Shown: positions 11,418 to 22,184 of the stretch, piece after piece
How positions within the stretch are numbered: position 1 is the first letter of the stretch
How the letters are laid out: every line of letters begins with the position of its first letter
Assembly: GCA_032158295.1 (NCBI GenBank)
Contig: CM063249.1
Coordinates: 2,736,195 to 2,800,194 of the forward strand
Length of the DNA stretch: 64,000 nt
Reading direction: 5' to 3'
Source: Pycnopodia helianthoides
Lineage: Eukaryota; Echinodermata; Asteroidea; Forcipulatida; Asteriidae
Made by a program: the position numbers and the translations under genes
Notes under the pieces: generated by a model
Database searches by the model: none
The model's input: the letters and a program-made list of their open reading frames with translations, nothing else
What the model was told of the DNA's origin: nothing

Positions 11418-12897
11418 GCTGAAACATTGACACGCTGTCTGCTTTCATAGAGGCATGCTGCGGTTATGAAGTTGAAGTTGTTCCTCGTAAAACGTCATCA
11501 CTTTAGTCTGATGACCAAAAAACATCTTCCGTCATTTCCTTCCTCCATGTGTCATCATCTCAGCTCTTCTCGTTAATTATAAAGTCAGATTCGACCTGCC
11601 TTGACGAGTCTATACAAGGTAAGTGGGTACACAGCTCCTTTAGATGCGATGGTCAAGGAGGTACTTTGTTGCCACTTAATGAAAGTTCCTTTGATGATAA
11701 CCGTCCCCATGTCGGCAGATTCCAATCTGATACCCTCAAAAACCGAAAACACCTTTTTGTTTTCCCGTACGGTAATCCACGTCAGCGCGTCACTTGTTTC
11801 CATGCTGGTGCCATAAATCACAGTGAGTCCATTCACAAAAATTCTCCTCGACAGTCATGTGGTTTCGTGGTGACGGCACATTTCAATAACAAAGAGGCGA
11901 GCAGTCCGTCTCAGTCCACAACCCTCATTGAAGCATCGTTAAGCCTCTTGTACTCTTGCGTGAAGAGTTTGTATACACTACTGGGAGCTTTTGCATGGTA
12001 GAAAGAAGAGTTTGAACTGGTATTATTTAGCTACACGCACTCTCCAATCTCGAGATTTCTAAGCAAGTTTTGTTATGGCCTTGGGTATCAAAGTGGGAAC
12101 GAAAATAAGACATGCATGACGTCACTACAGATTGCATTCAACATTTGCTATATAGATGGGAATACTATTTTTTTTAAAGCGCTGGACAGTCAGACGTAGG
12201 CCTTCGAGCTAGACTTTTTAAAAGTATTTTGTAAGTATGGGTGACTTTGCACAATAATCTTTACTTTTTGTAAAACATTCGCGATAATTGTTCTTCCTCT
12301 ATATCCTCAGCTGGACCGTGCCACACGTCCTATAGAGGGGGTAGCCTACGTTTCGATCAACAGGGGTTGGTGATGGAGAAGGGGGAAGGACAAAGTTCTG
12401 CCGTCATCATTTGTGTGCAAAATCGGCATATGTCAATTGTCAATGGTAGATTAAACCAACTTACAAAACTTAATTGATGGGGCAAACAAAAATAAGCTCT
12501 ATGTTGCAACTAAACAGGTCCCTCGCTGCAGGTTGAAGCATGTGTTGAACGCATAAGCTGCCATTAGCAACATCCATAGCAACATAAGCAGCTGCAGCTG
12601 CAAATTTGGACACAGCCTGTGATTCTGTCTCCCCATACGGCGAACTTTGATGTAAAGGCCGAAACGAATTTCCCGTTTGGGGATAATTTATAAAGTGAAT
12701 TGAATTGAATTTCTTCTGATAGTGCCCTCTTTTGAATCAACTTCCTTCAGCCCAATATGTTAATTTTCCATATGGGGGACAGAATCTCCGGGTGCAAATT
12801 TCCGGCACTGGAAACTTGTACAGGTGCCGCTTCCGATTTTGCTCGGCCCCACTCGGTCTCATGCTTTGGTTCAGGCTTCTAGTTATAGGACTTCTAT

Positions 12898-13134
12898 GGC
12901 CCTTTTCGAATGCTTCGGCTCCGGATTGGTGAGGCAGCATACTTCGTCAATACAGCAACAGTTAAGAGATAGATCTTCCCTATCCCTTAACTGTTGACTC
13001 CATAGCCGACGTGTGCTGCAGAAAATAAATTTGCCTTCAGGCCCAGTTTTCTTGTCTGAAACCCTAAAATAACTGAGGGAGCCTAGCTAGCCTGAGCCGA
13101 TTTTGGAGCCGAAGCCGTGAATTCGAAAAGGGCC
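12898..13134. repeat. Inverted-repeat element
   Basis: GGCCCTTTTCGAATGCTTCG at the left pairs with GGAGCCGAAGCC..TTCGAAAAGGGCC at the right. A smaller perfect hairpin (GTTAAGAGATAGATC against CTATCCCTTAAC) sits inside near 12960-12990. The flanks share TAT, a possible short target duplication. Confidence 0.7.
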
Positions 13135-13645
13135 TATGCTGGGACAGAGCGAGGCTTCAGATGTGCTGTGCACTTGGGCGAACCGTGCTTACCTGGGGAT
13201 GGTGCAAGTGTAAACAACATCTTTAGGAAACGGATGTGTTTGGATGAGTGCCATGATAATGCTCACGTGATCTCAATGGATCAATACATTTGCAACCGTT
13301 TTGACCGAAGGAGGTGGAACGTAAACAATTTTTAGGGCAAGCTTGAAGGCCTACTTTAAATCTGCTTTTCCGGTATAAAACAAAAGCAGAAATGTATAGA
13401 AAGCACAGTTGTTGTCAAAACGTTGGATCCATTTTTCTGCTTTTCTCAAAAGAGAATGGCAAATTTTCAGCTACCAGAGTAAAAACTACTTTACAGGTGG
13501 CAGAAAGGAGAAAATGGAAAAGTCAAAATCGTTGAATCTGCTTTTATTCTATTCTGAGCACAAACGCAAACGGCCACTTTTCGTCCACCAGCATAAAGAG
13601 GAAAAGTGGAATCTGCTTTTCTGGTTATAGTAGAAAAGCAGAAAA

Positions 13646-13875
13646 GTTGAAATGCATTTTTTCACAAAGCGTTCAATCTGATTTTTAGGTAGCAGAGGAG
13701 TAGAAATTTGGGAAAAAAATCATTTAAAAACAACGTTAAATCTGACTTTCAGCTATTCTAGTTGAAATGCATTTTTTCACAAAGCGTTCAATCTGATTTT
13801 CAGGTAGCAGAAGAGTAGAAAGGTGGCAACAAAATTCATTTAAAAACAACGTTAAATCTTACTTTCAGCTATTCT
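13646..13875. repeat. 115-bp tandem duplication
   Basis: Two adjacent copies start GTTGAAATGCATTTTTTC at 13646 and 13761 and both run through AACAACGTTAAATCT. Divergence is about 5-8% by eye. Related AAAGCAGAAA motifs precede it from 13380. Confidence 0.8.
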
Positions 13876-14051
13876 GATAGCAGATATAAGCATGCAGATG
13901 GCCACTTTTTGCCCTCCACACTTTTGGTTACTGAGAATCGGCCACTTCGTGCATGGAGGGTGCATCAGTATTGGCATGAACAAAATTGAGGTTTGAAACA
14001 TAGCCGAGATCATCAAGCCATGTTGAGATATGGTGGACACAATACTATGAC

Positions 14052-14078
14052 ACCAAACTTTATAATATAAAGTTTGGT
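14052..14078. repeat. Perfect 27-bp palindrome
   Basis: ACCAAACTTTATA is followed by one base and its exact reverse complement. No gene boundary is nearby. Confidence 0.85.
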
Positions 14079-14874
14079 TTTAAATCTGTCTGATGTATAC
14101 ACCCAAACCAAACAGTGCACTCCTATAGTACCCGCCATATCTCAAAAAGGCTAATGGGAGGTGGCCCCGTAGCTCCGCCTGGGTGCTTTATTTGCTGTCT
14201 TTGTAAACAAATACTTGCAGTCATTTTTGTAGGTATGATTGGTGCTATCAAAATATTAAGTGTCCGTTACAATTCCGTCCTGACATTAAAACCCTTAAGC
14301 GAGTGCGGGTAAAAGTTATGGGACATTTTTATTTATTTCACTGTTTTCTCCAAAGTGCAATGCCCTGGGAGGTCTCAAAGTCTTTGATATTCTCGACTGG
14401 ACCATTCTACATGCTAAGAGGGGATCGGGTCCCAGAGTTGTGTGGTTGTTGTCGCGTGTTGTTCGTTTGTTTTGTTCTTTTGGGTTTTGTTTTTTTATCG
14501 GAGGGGCTGAAGAATATTTCACTCATTACAGGCTTACTTTGGGCACAAAGTTGTACAGACCATGGTACAGACATACAGACCTATACCTAGATCTAACCAT
14601 CTGATCATTGCAGCCGTTTTCACGAAACTTTACGCAACTGCATGAGTCGACCAATAGTTTCTGCGGGTACACACATTACGCATTAAAAAGTGTTGCGCAA
14701 GTGAACTTATTATACGTAGTTGCGTTATTAGTTATGTCCAGCTGACAACCTGTGTGCTAGGTTCAGGTTTTCAACACCCCTTACCCTGTCACTCAAACGT
14801 TTTGGCTTACTGGGGGAGCCAGTAACTAGTGGAACCCTCCTGCATTTGTGTGTTTCCTGGGTTTACTCCCTCAT

Positions 14875-15262
14875 TTAAAGGCACGTACACGTTTGGTAAT
14901 GACTCTGAAAACTAATGGCAATAAAAACTTACTTGGTAAGAAGTGCAGCACCTTTGGGTAGTATAATGAATTTTGAGAAACTTTTAACTTCGAAGTACTA
15001 CGGTTATGGCAAATATATCACTTTTTATTCCCCAAAACTTGATTCTAAGAAGCGTTTCGTTCAGACTAAGAATTCCTATGAGGAATATTCTTCCTGCGTG
15101 GAAATAAATTATTCGCTCCGGTTTTTCGGTGATATCTCGAAAACGCGACCACCTTTTGAAGTGAATTAATCACAGGTTAGTTTTATTGTATGTACCTATA
15201 CATTTATATAGGATTAACACAATCAGTAGGCTCGAATTACTAAACGTATGCAGTACCTTTAA
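14875..15262 (+). repeat. TTAA-bounded element, family C (copy 1)
   Basis: It is 388 bp with left end TTAAAGGCACGTACACG then TTTGGTAA, and the right end is its degenerate inverse (ends CAGTACCTTTAA). It shares the block TCTCGAAAACGCGACCACC (15133-15151) with copy 2, which reads TTTCGAAAACGCGACCACC at 26597-26956. Confidence 0.8.
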
Positions 15263-15568
15263 GGGTTTTCAATTGTTTTATGGGGATTTGTGCCAAGTTC
15301 AGGTTGGGTCAGTTGTTTCTTCCTTGTCGTTCACCCTGGGTGCCCCGCCTGCCGATTTGATTCCCGGAACCTTGCATGTGGATTATGCCTATGAAATGGG
15401 TTTTTATTCCCTAGCTGGCTGCCTGGATTTTCCCTACATAGTATTAGGGGTTTACCTCCCACTTCTTCAACTTAAATTTCTCCTGTAAAAGTTGGCGAGA
15501 TGCATCCCTCCTGTGAATGCTTTGCAATAATATATTCACATGTTTTTTTATTAGCAAGTTGCTAACAC

Positions 15569-15582
15569 ATGGTGGCGCTGTT
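15569..15582 (+). promoter_or_regulatory. 14-mer shared by the EMG1 and Mondo upstream regions
   Basis: ATGGTGGCGCTGTT occurs 26 bp before the EMG1 start codon and again at 27556-27569 upstream of Mondo. Function is unknown; it could be a promoter element or repeat debris. Confidence 0.3.
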
Positions 15583-15608
15583 CAACATGTGCATTAAACC
15601 ATTCCAAA

Positions 15609-15746
15609 ATGGCAGCCCGCAGAGCACACGAGGACGACGATGGTCCGGCCAAAAAGAAACATAAAATCATCAAAACGATACATGACAAACATACAAAAAA
15701 GAGATTAATTGTGGTGTTGGAACGTTCCTCACTAGAGGCGGTGAAG
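15609..15746 (+). CDS. EMG1: EMG1 exon 1 (46 residues)
   Basis: ATG lies in CCAAAATGGCA; the donor is AAG|GTAATT, phase 0. The N-terminus is acidic and then Lys-rich (PAKKKHK, a plausible nuclear/nucleolar signal) and leads into the first core strand RLIVVLE. Confidence 0.95.
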
Positions 15747-18700
15747 GTAATTTCATCATGTCAATTTTAATATGTTTTTTCTGTTGATTGTCTCGCGTGT
15801 TCGTTTAACACTGCTGACCACACACGGACATGACGGACCGGACTGGAGAAAGGAAAATCGAGAATCATGATTTAGTAGTAAAGATAGTATAGTACGATAC
15901 GAGAGTCTTACATTGCAACTACACCGGGTAAAATTCCGGAGGCGGCCGCCACTTTAATCGCCCCGAATTAAGAAAATTTTGGGTCTTACCTGTCCGGAAG
16001 GAGTGGAGAAAAATATCCTAAGTATGAATAGGTTGTAGGAAAAATTGGAAAGGCGTGAAAAATGGGCCGAAAACCGGCCTACGCGACGTGAGAAAATGGC
16101 CCAACGCCATTTTGTATCGTTTTCCTACTGTGTGTTTGTTCGCGCGTTTTGCAATTTCTCCAATCAGTCGGTCATCGTTCATGCGCGATGGAAATTCGAT
16201 AGGACTATTCGATTTCTGGAAGGGGTAAACGCAGATGATGTTTAGGGGGGGAAATTAGAACTAGGTACATTAGCACACGTGTTGATGATATGAATGTCCG
16301 TAAATTAGGATATAAATTGCACTGATGTTTTTATTTAATAACGCGCACGGAATCTGTTAAGACCGCCATTTTATAGACCCATTGCAAACGCGCAGCGCAC
16401 TTAAACGCGCACCTCCTGGTCGTCATTTTGGGTTAATAAATAGAGCAAGGTTTTCATTCATAAATTTATGAATATTCAGTTTATGCAAAGTATTGGACAA
16501 TCACAGCTTATTTTAATATTCATAAAAATTACATATTCATTATGACCTTTAGTAAACCAGGTTATGGGAGAAACATGTAGGACAAGCAAACCAATCTTTG
16601 TATCAACGCCTCATAGCCGTGTGGGTTAAGGCTATGCTCTCTTGTGTATAATAAATTGTTCTCTCTTTACAGGTTCGAGTCTCGGTAACGACGCCATTGC
16701 ATTATTTCATTGATTACTAACGTTCCATTCCTTCCAGCAATAAGGTACAGGTAGATACATGGAGACTGGGTGAAGAGGAGACAGGAAATGGGGGAGAAAT
16801 AGAGAAGAATAGAGTGTGGCAATAAGCGCGAATTTTTTTTCGCAATTTTTTTTGGATTTACGCAAAATAATTTTTTTTTGAAATCGTCCTTCTATGAAAT
16901 CCATTTATCGTAGAATTTTGTTCCCTACCCCAATCGATTGGAAACATCCTCATGAATAAATTAAAAAAAAAAAAATCAAAAAAAAAGCTTCGGAAAGTGG
17001 CGGCCGCCTGCGGAAATTTTTCCACTACACCAAATAACTGGATGTGGTGATGTACTTCTCATTTTGAAATGTTTACATTGACAGTCCTACCATAGACTAG
17101 AGAAAGGTCCTACACAGCAGTACTATTTATAACATAATATAAATAAGGCTCGCAATGGCAAATGCACATATCGATTAGAACATCAATATTTGTAAACTTT
17201 TGTATTTTGTACTGTAGTCCCATCATAAGTGGGGATATGTGCAATTGCAATTGGCCGTGTAAAAATAGTTCTGGCTACATCATATGTCCTGCTACTGCCC
17301 TGTCGAGTGTCGGGCAGGGGACTTGCTTTGTGTTCATCCCTGGCTACCAGAATGCAGTGTGTTATTTTACAACCCCTCCGTAAAACCAAAGTCCCTGCTA
17401 ATTGCTATTTACAACCCCTCCGTAAAACCAAAGTCCCTGCTAATTGCTATTGGCCCAGGGCGGTAGTACAGGGAAACAAAATGTATAATAAGACTAAGTT
17501 ATAATCCTCGACCTTTATTGTTCCAACTAGTTGGGCACATATTTTTGCACATCTTGTCTATGTCTAGTTGCGATAATCGTAACCCTCCATCCTCCCGACG
17601 GTCTGAGACCGGAGGGTTATGAGTGGTAAAAATTGAAAGTGGTAAAAATTGGGCAAATCTGGTGACTAGTCTGACCAAAATAGTTGAAATTGCAATTTCG
17701 CCACTTTTTTGCACTGCGTGACTCATAACCCTCCGGTCTCCGACCGTCGGGAGGATGGAGGGTTACGATTATCGCAACTAGTCTATGTCCTGAATACTTC
17801 TTCGAAAAACCAGGGTCTTCCCAGGGAAGGGATTACAACGGCGCATAATTGTCAAGCCTCAGGCAAACGCAAGTGTCTAAACTGTGTTTTGGCGTTTTGC
17901 TATGATTTTCTGTACATTCGGTTAAAAAAATTGGCCAAATGACGAAAAAGCCGTTACAAAATAGCTGGAAAATCATTTTTGTGGTGAGGACAATGTTGAT
18001 TCGCATTTGGTCTAATTAGAATGGAGGAGCTATACAAGTATAATCACCAGTAGGTACTGCGTGACATTCCTTGTGCAATACTGTAGAATATTAATAATGT
18101 ATATGTATTGGTGAAGAAGTAACACAACACGATGAAAGGGATTCAACATGAGATATTGACTTGTTGACAAGTCAATAGTCATTAAATGTTTGTCGCAGTG
18201 ATAGCGTGCACCAGCTCCCCAACGAATCTCGCGGTACTTCGGCTCTCTGGGGAGACTGCTCTCGCAAGCCTACTGCTCTTGCGCGAGACTGCTGGCCCCT
18301 GACTACTGCCGTAGTCGCCACTCTCGCGGGAGCCAGAAGTCTCAAGAGAACATCACCAGTGTCCTGAGATTTGCAGTGAGAGTCTGATGGCTTTCACCGC
18401 GACAAGCATTTAGTGACTTGTCCACACGTCTGACGTGAGATACTAATAGTGAGTGATTAAAAGCTGCAGTTGAGTCTGCACTTTTCCGATCTTGTATAAA
18501 CATTCTAAACGTTCCATTCTCACTCTCGCTGTACTTGCTTTGTTTTTTAAATTTTATTTAAGGCTGGGAAAAGTTACGAGTTGCTGAACTGCGATCGACA
18601 TAGGCACCTGATGAAGAAATTCAACAAAGATCCGTCACAGTGTCGACCAGATATAACACATCAGGTCAGAGTTAAAACAGTCGTGTAACTTCCAAACCCC

Positions 18701-21700
18701 AAGGGGGCTCAAACTTGGGGGGGAAATCCACAAAACTGCAGGGCATGTAGCTCAGAATTTTTACTGGACCAGAAAATATTTTTATTGGACCAGAAAATAT
18801 TTTTACCACACCAAAATTGAAATGAGAAGAAAGCTGTCTGCACAGTTTAACATAACAGGCCTGGAACCTTATCTTTGAGACGGCGGGGCCATTTTCATTT
18901 TGCAAAGGGCACTTCCATTGGAAAATCTTAAAGTCTATGGGAAACCTTTTCAAGGGGCACCAAGGCCAAGACCAGGGCAACTGAGGCGGTCGTGTAATTC
19001 AAGGCCTGACATAAACTGTTTTTATTTGAACAAGCAGTAAAAGATTTATCTTATTTCTCTTATTGGTAGATGTACATCAACACAGAATTGAAACAAGTTT
19101 ATCAGATTTAAAACTAACATTTGGAATTCTTTTCTTTTTTTTGCAAATTATAGAAATTACACAAGTCCACCGAACTTGTGTAGTTGTTAGGTTCAACTGC
19201 CTGACACAAAAATCACTGGTCTCGAGTCTGCGGTCCAATGATCTACATGTATCTGTTTGCTCATTGCCAAGGTTACCAGCTGAATATTCACTTTTGACAC
19301 TAACCAAATGCAGTCCAACTACTGCCCAATTACATCCAGGGCCCAATTTCATAGATCTGCTTAAGCAGACAATTTTAGTTTCTCTCTTCTAGTCTCATTT
19401 TGTTTGAAGGTAGGGTCATAGATTAGTTTTTGTCAACAGAATGCTGATTTATAGACAAATTTATAAATAAAGATACAATAAAAGTCTTGTATGAAAGTTA
19501 CAGCTGAATACAGTGTGTACTTGCTGCGAAAAAGGCAAAAACTTTAACCGTATTTCACAAGAGCGTTGAATCTTTTCACATTTTAGCGAGGTGACAGCAG
19601 ATACCAACCGCATCTCTGGCCGCAGCATTCATGTACACCCACCAACCCACAGAAATCTGAAAAACGATTTATGCATGAATCGTTTCTCAGATTAAATTTT
19701 GGGGGGGGAGGAAAATTATCCAAATCATATTACCTCGAAGGGAATCTTTTCTCAAAATAGTTTATACTATCAACAGCTGCAGTGCTTCTCATCAAGTAAG
19801 TTTGTATGGTCATCATTTTGTGGCGTACTTTCTGATCTATGACTACCTTTTTGATACATTTCTTCATAAAAATGTATCTAATAGCTGTTGGTCATGTTTT
19901 TCTCCCCTACCAGTGCCTGCTGATGTTGTTTGACAGTCCCCTTAACAGAGCGGGTCTCCTCCAGGTATTTGTCCACACAGAGAAGAACGTTCTGATTCAG
20001 ATCAGCCCACAGACTAGAGTACCCAGGACCTTTGACCGATTCTGTGGCCTTATGGGTAAGATAAAAACAATATCTAGTCTTATACAGCGCACGTATCTAA
20101 CCAATAAGGTACTTCAAGGCGCTTTATGAAACAGAAACTTTTTTCTTTTTTTTTATTTTCTTTTTTTTCACTTTTTTGCATTATGAGACCATTTTCTTAT
20201 ATGGGTTTACAAGGTGCATTACAAGATAATGAAAGGAAAAAAGGAATGAGTGGTTTGTGGTTGCTCTGTGGAATAGGAGTTAGGGCTGGTACTGAAGGGT
20301 GTCAATCTTGTACAAAATAAACAAATGAGACCAAAGTTTGGCAGCGTGTTGTGGCTGACTGGTCTAGCACATTAAACTCCAGTGCCCAATTTCATAGGGC
20401 TGATTAAGCAGAAAACTTTGCTTAACGATTTTGCTGCTCAAAACTAAGCAGGGCACCAGTCAAAGATGGTGCGTGTGACATAAGTAGTTAGGTTGGTAAA
20501 CCTTATTCTCGTAAGCATAATTTTGTTTGTTTTTAACGTGGGCCACTGTTCTGTTGGCTGAGTCTTCGTAGTGTAAGTTTGAATCCCGATCGTGTCACTT
20601 GGGTCCCTGAACATATAATAATTTGTTAATAGACTGTTTTTTATTATTTTTTTCAAACAGTGCAACTCTTACACAAGCTAAGCATCAGTGCATCGGACGG
20701 TCCCCAGAAACTCCTCAAGGTGATCAAGAACCCAGTCTCTGATCATCTTCCAGCTGGCTGTAAGAAGATTGGGACATCCTTCAGTGCGGAAAAGTGCATC
20801 AACCCCAGGGAGCTCGCAGCAACGGAAGAACCGGTCGTTGTAGTCATCGGGGCAATGGCTCATGGCAAAGTAAAGAGCTCTGATATTTATCTGTTATATT
20901 TAAAGGAACATTACAGAATTGGTTTTTGCTAACAAAACAGTTGCTGGCAGTGTAAGCACTTTATGTAATCCACCATATACATAACTGACAAACCTGTAGA
21001 AGTTTGAGATCGATCGGCCATCTGGGTCACGAGAAAATAGTGAAAAACCGATTACACATTTGCATGAAATCATATAGGTTTAACAAATGAATAAAACGCT
21101 CACTGAGCGATAAACTCCAATTGGAAAATGAGTTTATTCATTTCTCATCAAATATGGCATTTCAGTCAGAAATATTTCAAGGGATGTTTTCTACTATCCT
21201 CATCATTAGACCGTGTAAGTTTTATGTATATCTGTGATCAAAAAGTATATTTCACAAGTTTGTTTCTTACCAATTCTGTAGTGTTCCTATAACAACTTCA
21301 CGTCTGTATTTTTAAAACCTTTCCGTGCCCACCCGCGTAATTATTTCTCGCACTTCTTAAGTATTCATTGCCGCAGTGAAACCCTGACTGTGCAAAGGAA
21401 AGACAACAAAGGTGCTCATAATAAGCACCGGGGTTCGATGTTGTCACGTGAGAAAATTGAGTAGGCACTCACTGTGATTCGCAGAACCTCGGCCATGAGC
21501 CACGTCAGAAAGTTTTGCCGCGATATGCTAGAAAATCTCGGAATGCTCAGACTTACCTCCAACCGAACCGAATATAATGAAGAACAATGGTGGAAGTCTG
21601 TCCTTTCTTGTATGTATTTGTACAATGATACGAAAAAGGTATGGAATATGGAGGTACACCATAAATAAGGGATTTTACAAGGCTTGTTTTCCAGAACCTG

Positions 21701-22167
21701 TTGTCGCTCTTTGTACGGGTGAAACGAAGTGTATCACGCTAGGTGCCTGCCTGTGCATGCTACACAATGGTGGATAAAAATGTCGTGCAGAAAAATGTGG
21801 AAAAAAAGAAGTTTGATACAAATAAGCATTACGTTTCCAAAACCGATCCATGACCCTACCTTTAATCAAGAATTTTGGGTTATGAGTTAAATGAACTGAA
21901 GCTGTTTGAAGATTGGTCTGCAACTGCTTAAAAGATCCCCTCAAAAACAGCTTTTCCGGCAAGAAAAGCAACAAAACTAATTGATTTTTTAAAACTGTAA
22001 ACAAAATTTAATAATCTGAGCTAAAGATGACAATATTTGATTTTTCCGTTCAGGTGGATGTCGACTTTGTTGAGGAAGAAGTGTCAATCAGCAAGTACCC
22101 GCTGTCTGCTGCCCTCACATGTGCAAAGATCTGCTCAGGATTTGAGGAAGCATGGGGAATTGTATGA
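15609..22167 (+). CDS. EMG1: EMG1/NEP1, 18S rRNA pseudouridine N1-methyltransferase (complete, 5 exons)
   Basis: Exons 15609-15746, 18563-18664, 19914-20055, 20661-20869 and 22054-22167 join to 234 residues; human EMG1 is 244. EMG1 is a SPOUT-class (trefoil-knot) methyltransferase. It methylates N1 of the hypermodified pseudouridine in 18S rRNA and acts in small-subunit assembly in the nucleolus. Family landmarks seen: a Lys-rich N-terminus, RLIVVLE (residues 32-38), RPDITHQ (74-80, containing the Asp equivalent to the human Bowen-Conradi residue D86), [14 protein letters not shown] (85-98), [24 protein letters not shown], the knot motif GAMAHGK, and the C-terminal [11 protein letters not shown]. 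All key motifs are intact and every junction keeps frame, so it is a functional gene. Introns carry mobile elements: a foldback with target duplication in intron 1, repeats H and G in intron 2, and a family A MITE in intron 4. Confidence 0.97.
16607..16692 (+). repeat. tRNA-derived SINE-like fragment
   Basis: An A-box-like TAGCCGTGTGGGTTA is near 16614 and a B-box-like GGTTCGAGTCT at 16672-16682. The spacer is AT-rich and the stems do not close like a functional tRNA. Confidence 0.45.
17367..17450. repeat. Perfect 42-bp tandem duplication
   Basis: Two head-to-tail copies (17367-17408, 17409-17450) are identical base for base, suggesting a recent event. Confidence 0.9.
17564..17781. mobile_element. 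Foldback MITE with target-site duplication
   Basis: The ends CTAGTTGCGATAATCGTAAC and its exact inverse extend through CCCTCCATCCTCCCGACGGTC, giving a stem of about 50 bp. TCTATGT flanks both sides (17557-17563 and 17782-17788); taking one more base gives 8 bp. A 7-8 bp duplication and a TAG/CTA end would fit a hAT-type non-autonomous element. Confidence 0.85.
18563..18664 (+). CDS. EMG1: EMG1 exon 2 (34 residues)
   Basis: The acceptor TTATTTAAG precedes GCTGGG; the donor is CATCAG|GTCAGA; phase 0 at both ends. It codes [13 protein letters not shown] to RPDITHQ, both family signatures. Confidence 0.95.
18700..19330. repeat. Dispersed repeat H interrupted by repeat G
   Basis: The left part (to about 18850) and right part (from about 19010) match the repeat at 60952-61330. 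That repeat also contains ACTGGACCAGAAA, TTGAACAAGC and the terminal ATCACTGGYCTCG block. Repeat G (18858-19009) sits between them, flanked by ACATAA on both sides as a likely target duplication. Confidence 0.7.
18858..19009 (-). repeat. Dispersed repeat G (nested copy)
   Basis: It is bounded by GGCCTGGAA and AAGGCCTGAC. It contains GGGGCCATTTTCATTTTGCAAAG and GGGGCACCAAGGCCAAGACC as separate blocks, as in copies near 56816 and 63330, and in the opposite direction near 30400, 45626 and 47332. Confidence 0.75.
19339..19392 (+). repeat. End fragment of foldback family B
   Basis: GGGCCCAATTTCATAGATCT is followed by GCTTAAGCAG, the left end of family B. No right end is found. Confidence 0.6.
19914..20055 (+). 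CDS. EMG1: EMG1 exon 3
   Basis: The acceptor TCTCCCCTACCAG precedes TGC; the donor is ATGG|GTAAGA; it leaves in phase 1. It codes [20 protein letters not shown] through [11 protein letters not shown], the most conserved part of the family and part of the RNA- and dimer-contacting core. Confidence 0.96.
20383..20530 (+). repeat. Foldback family B, partial copy
   Basis: It starts TGCCCAATTTCATAGGGCTG and continues with the family interior (GCAGGGCACCAGTCA, CCTTATTCTCGTAAGCATAA). The right inverted end is missing. It lies in EMG1 intron 3, followed by a degenerate tRNA-like B box near 20580. Confidence 0.65.
20661..20869 (+). CDS. EMG1: EMG1 exon 4
   Basis: The acceptor TTTTTCAAACAG precedes TG, completing Val; the donor is AAA|GTAAAG; it leaves in phase 0. 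It codes [22 protein letters not shown] and IGAMAHGK, the last being the knot loop that binds S-adenosylmethionine in this family. Confidence 0.96.
20900..21292 (-). repeat. TTAA-type MITE, family A (copy 3, in EMG1 intron 4)
   Basis: It starts TTAAAGGAACATTACAG but its interior is inverted relative to copies 1, 2 and 4. The right end has decayed (TGTAGTGTTCCTATAAC), so the right TTAA is lost. It begins 31 bp after the exon 4 donor. Confidence 0.85.
22054..22167 (+). CDS. EMG1: EMG1 exon 5 (37 residues and stop)
   Basis: The acceptor TTTTTCCGTTCAG precedes GTG; it ends GGAATTGTATGA. It codes [14 protein letters not shown] and FEEAWGIV, the conserved C-terminal helices. The terminator is TGA 22165-22167. 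Confidence 0.96.
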   Translation: MDVDFVEEEVSISKYPLSAALTCAKICSGFEEAWGIV

Positions 22168-22184
22168 CCTTACCTCCATTGATT

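Larger units (their letters stand above)
11418..15608. other. Intergenic region between divergent genes
   Basis: It separates the minus-strand gene start from EMG1. It holds the open minus-strand frame at 11585-11850 (possible extra exon, no clean matching splice phase), the foldback at 12898-13134, a 115-bp tandem duplication, a 27-bp palindrome and TTAA element C. No other gene is supported. Confidence 0.5.
15747..18562 (+). other. EMG1 intron 1
   Basis: It runs GT-AG, 2.8 kb. It holds a tRNA-like SINE piece (16607-16692), a 42-bp tandem duplication (17367-17450) and a foldback element with target duplication (17564-17781). GC-rich hairpin-prone sequence lies around 18215-18370. No other gene is seen. 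Confidence 0.9.
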
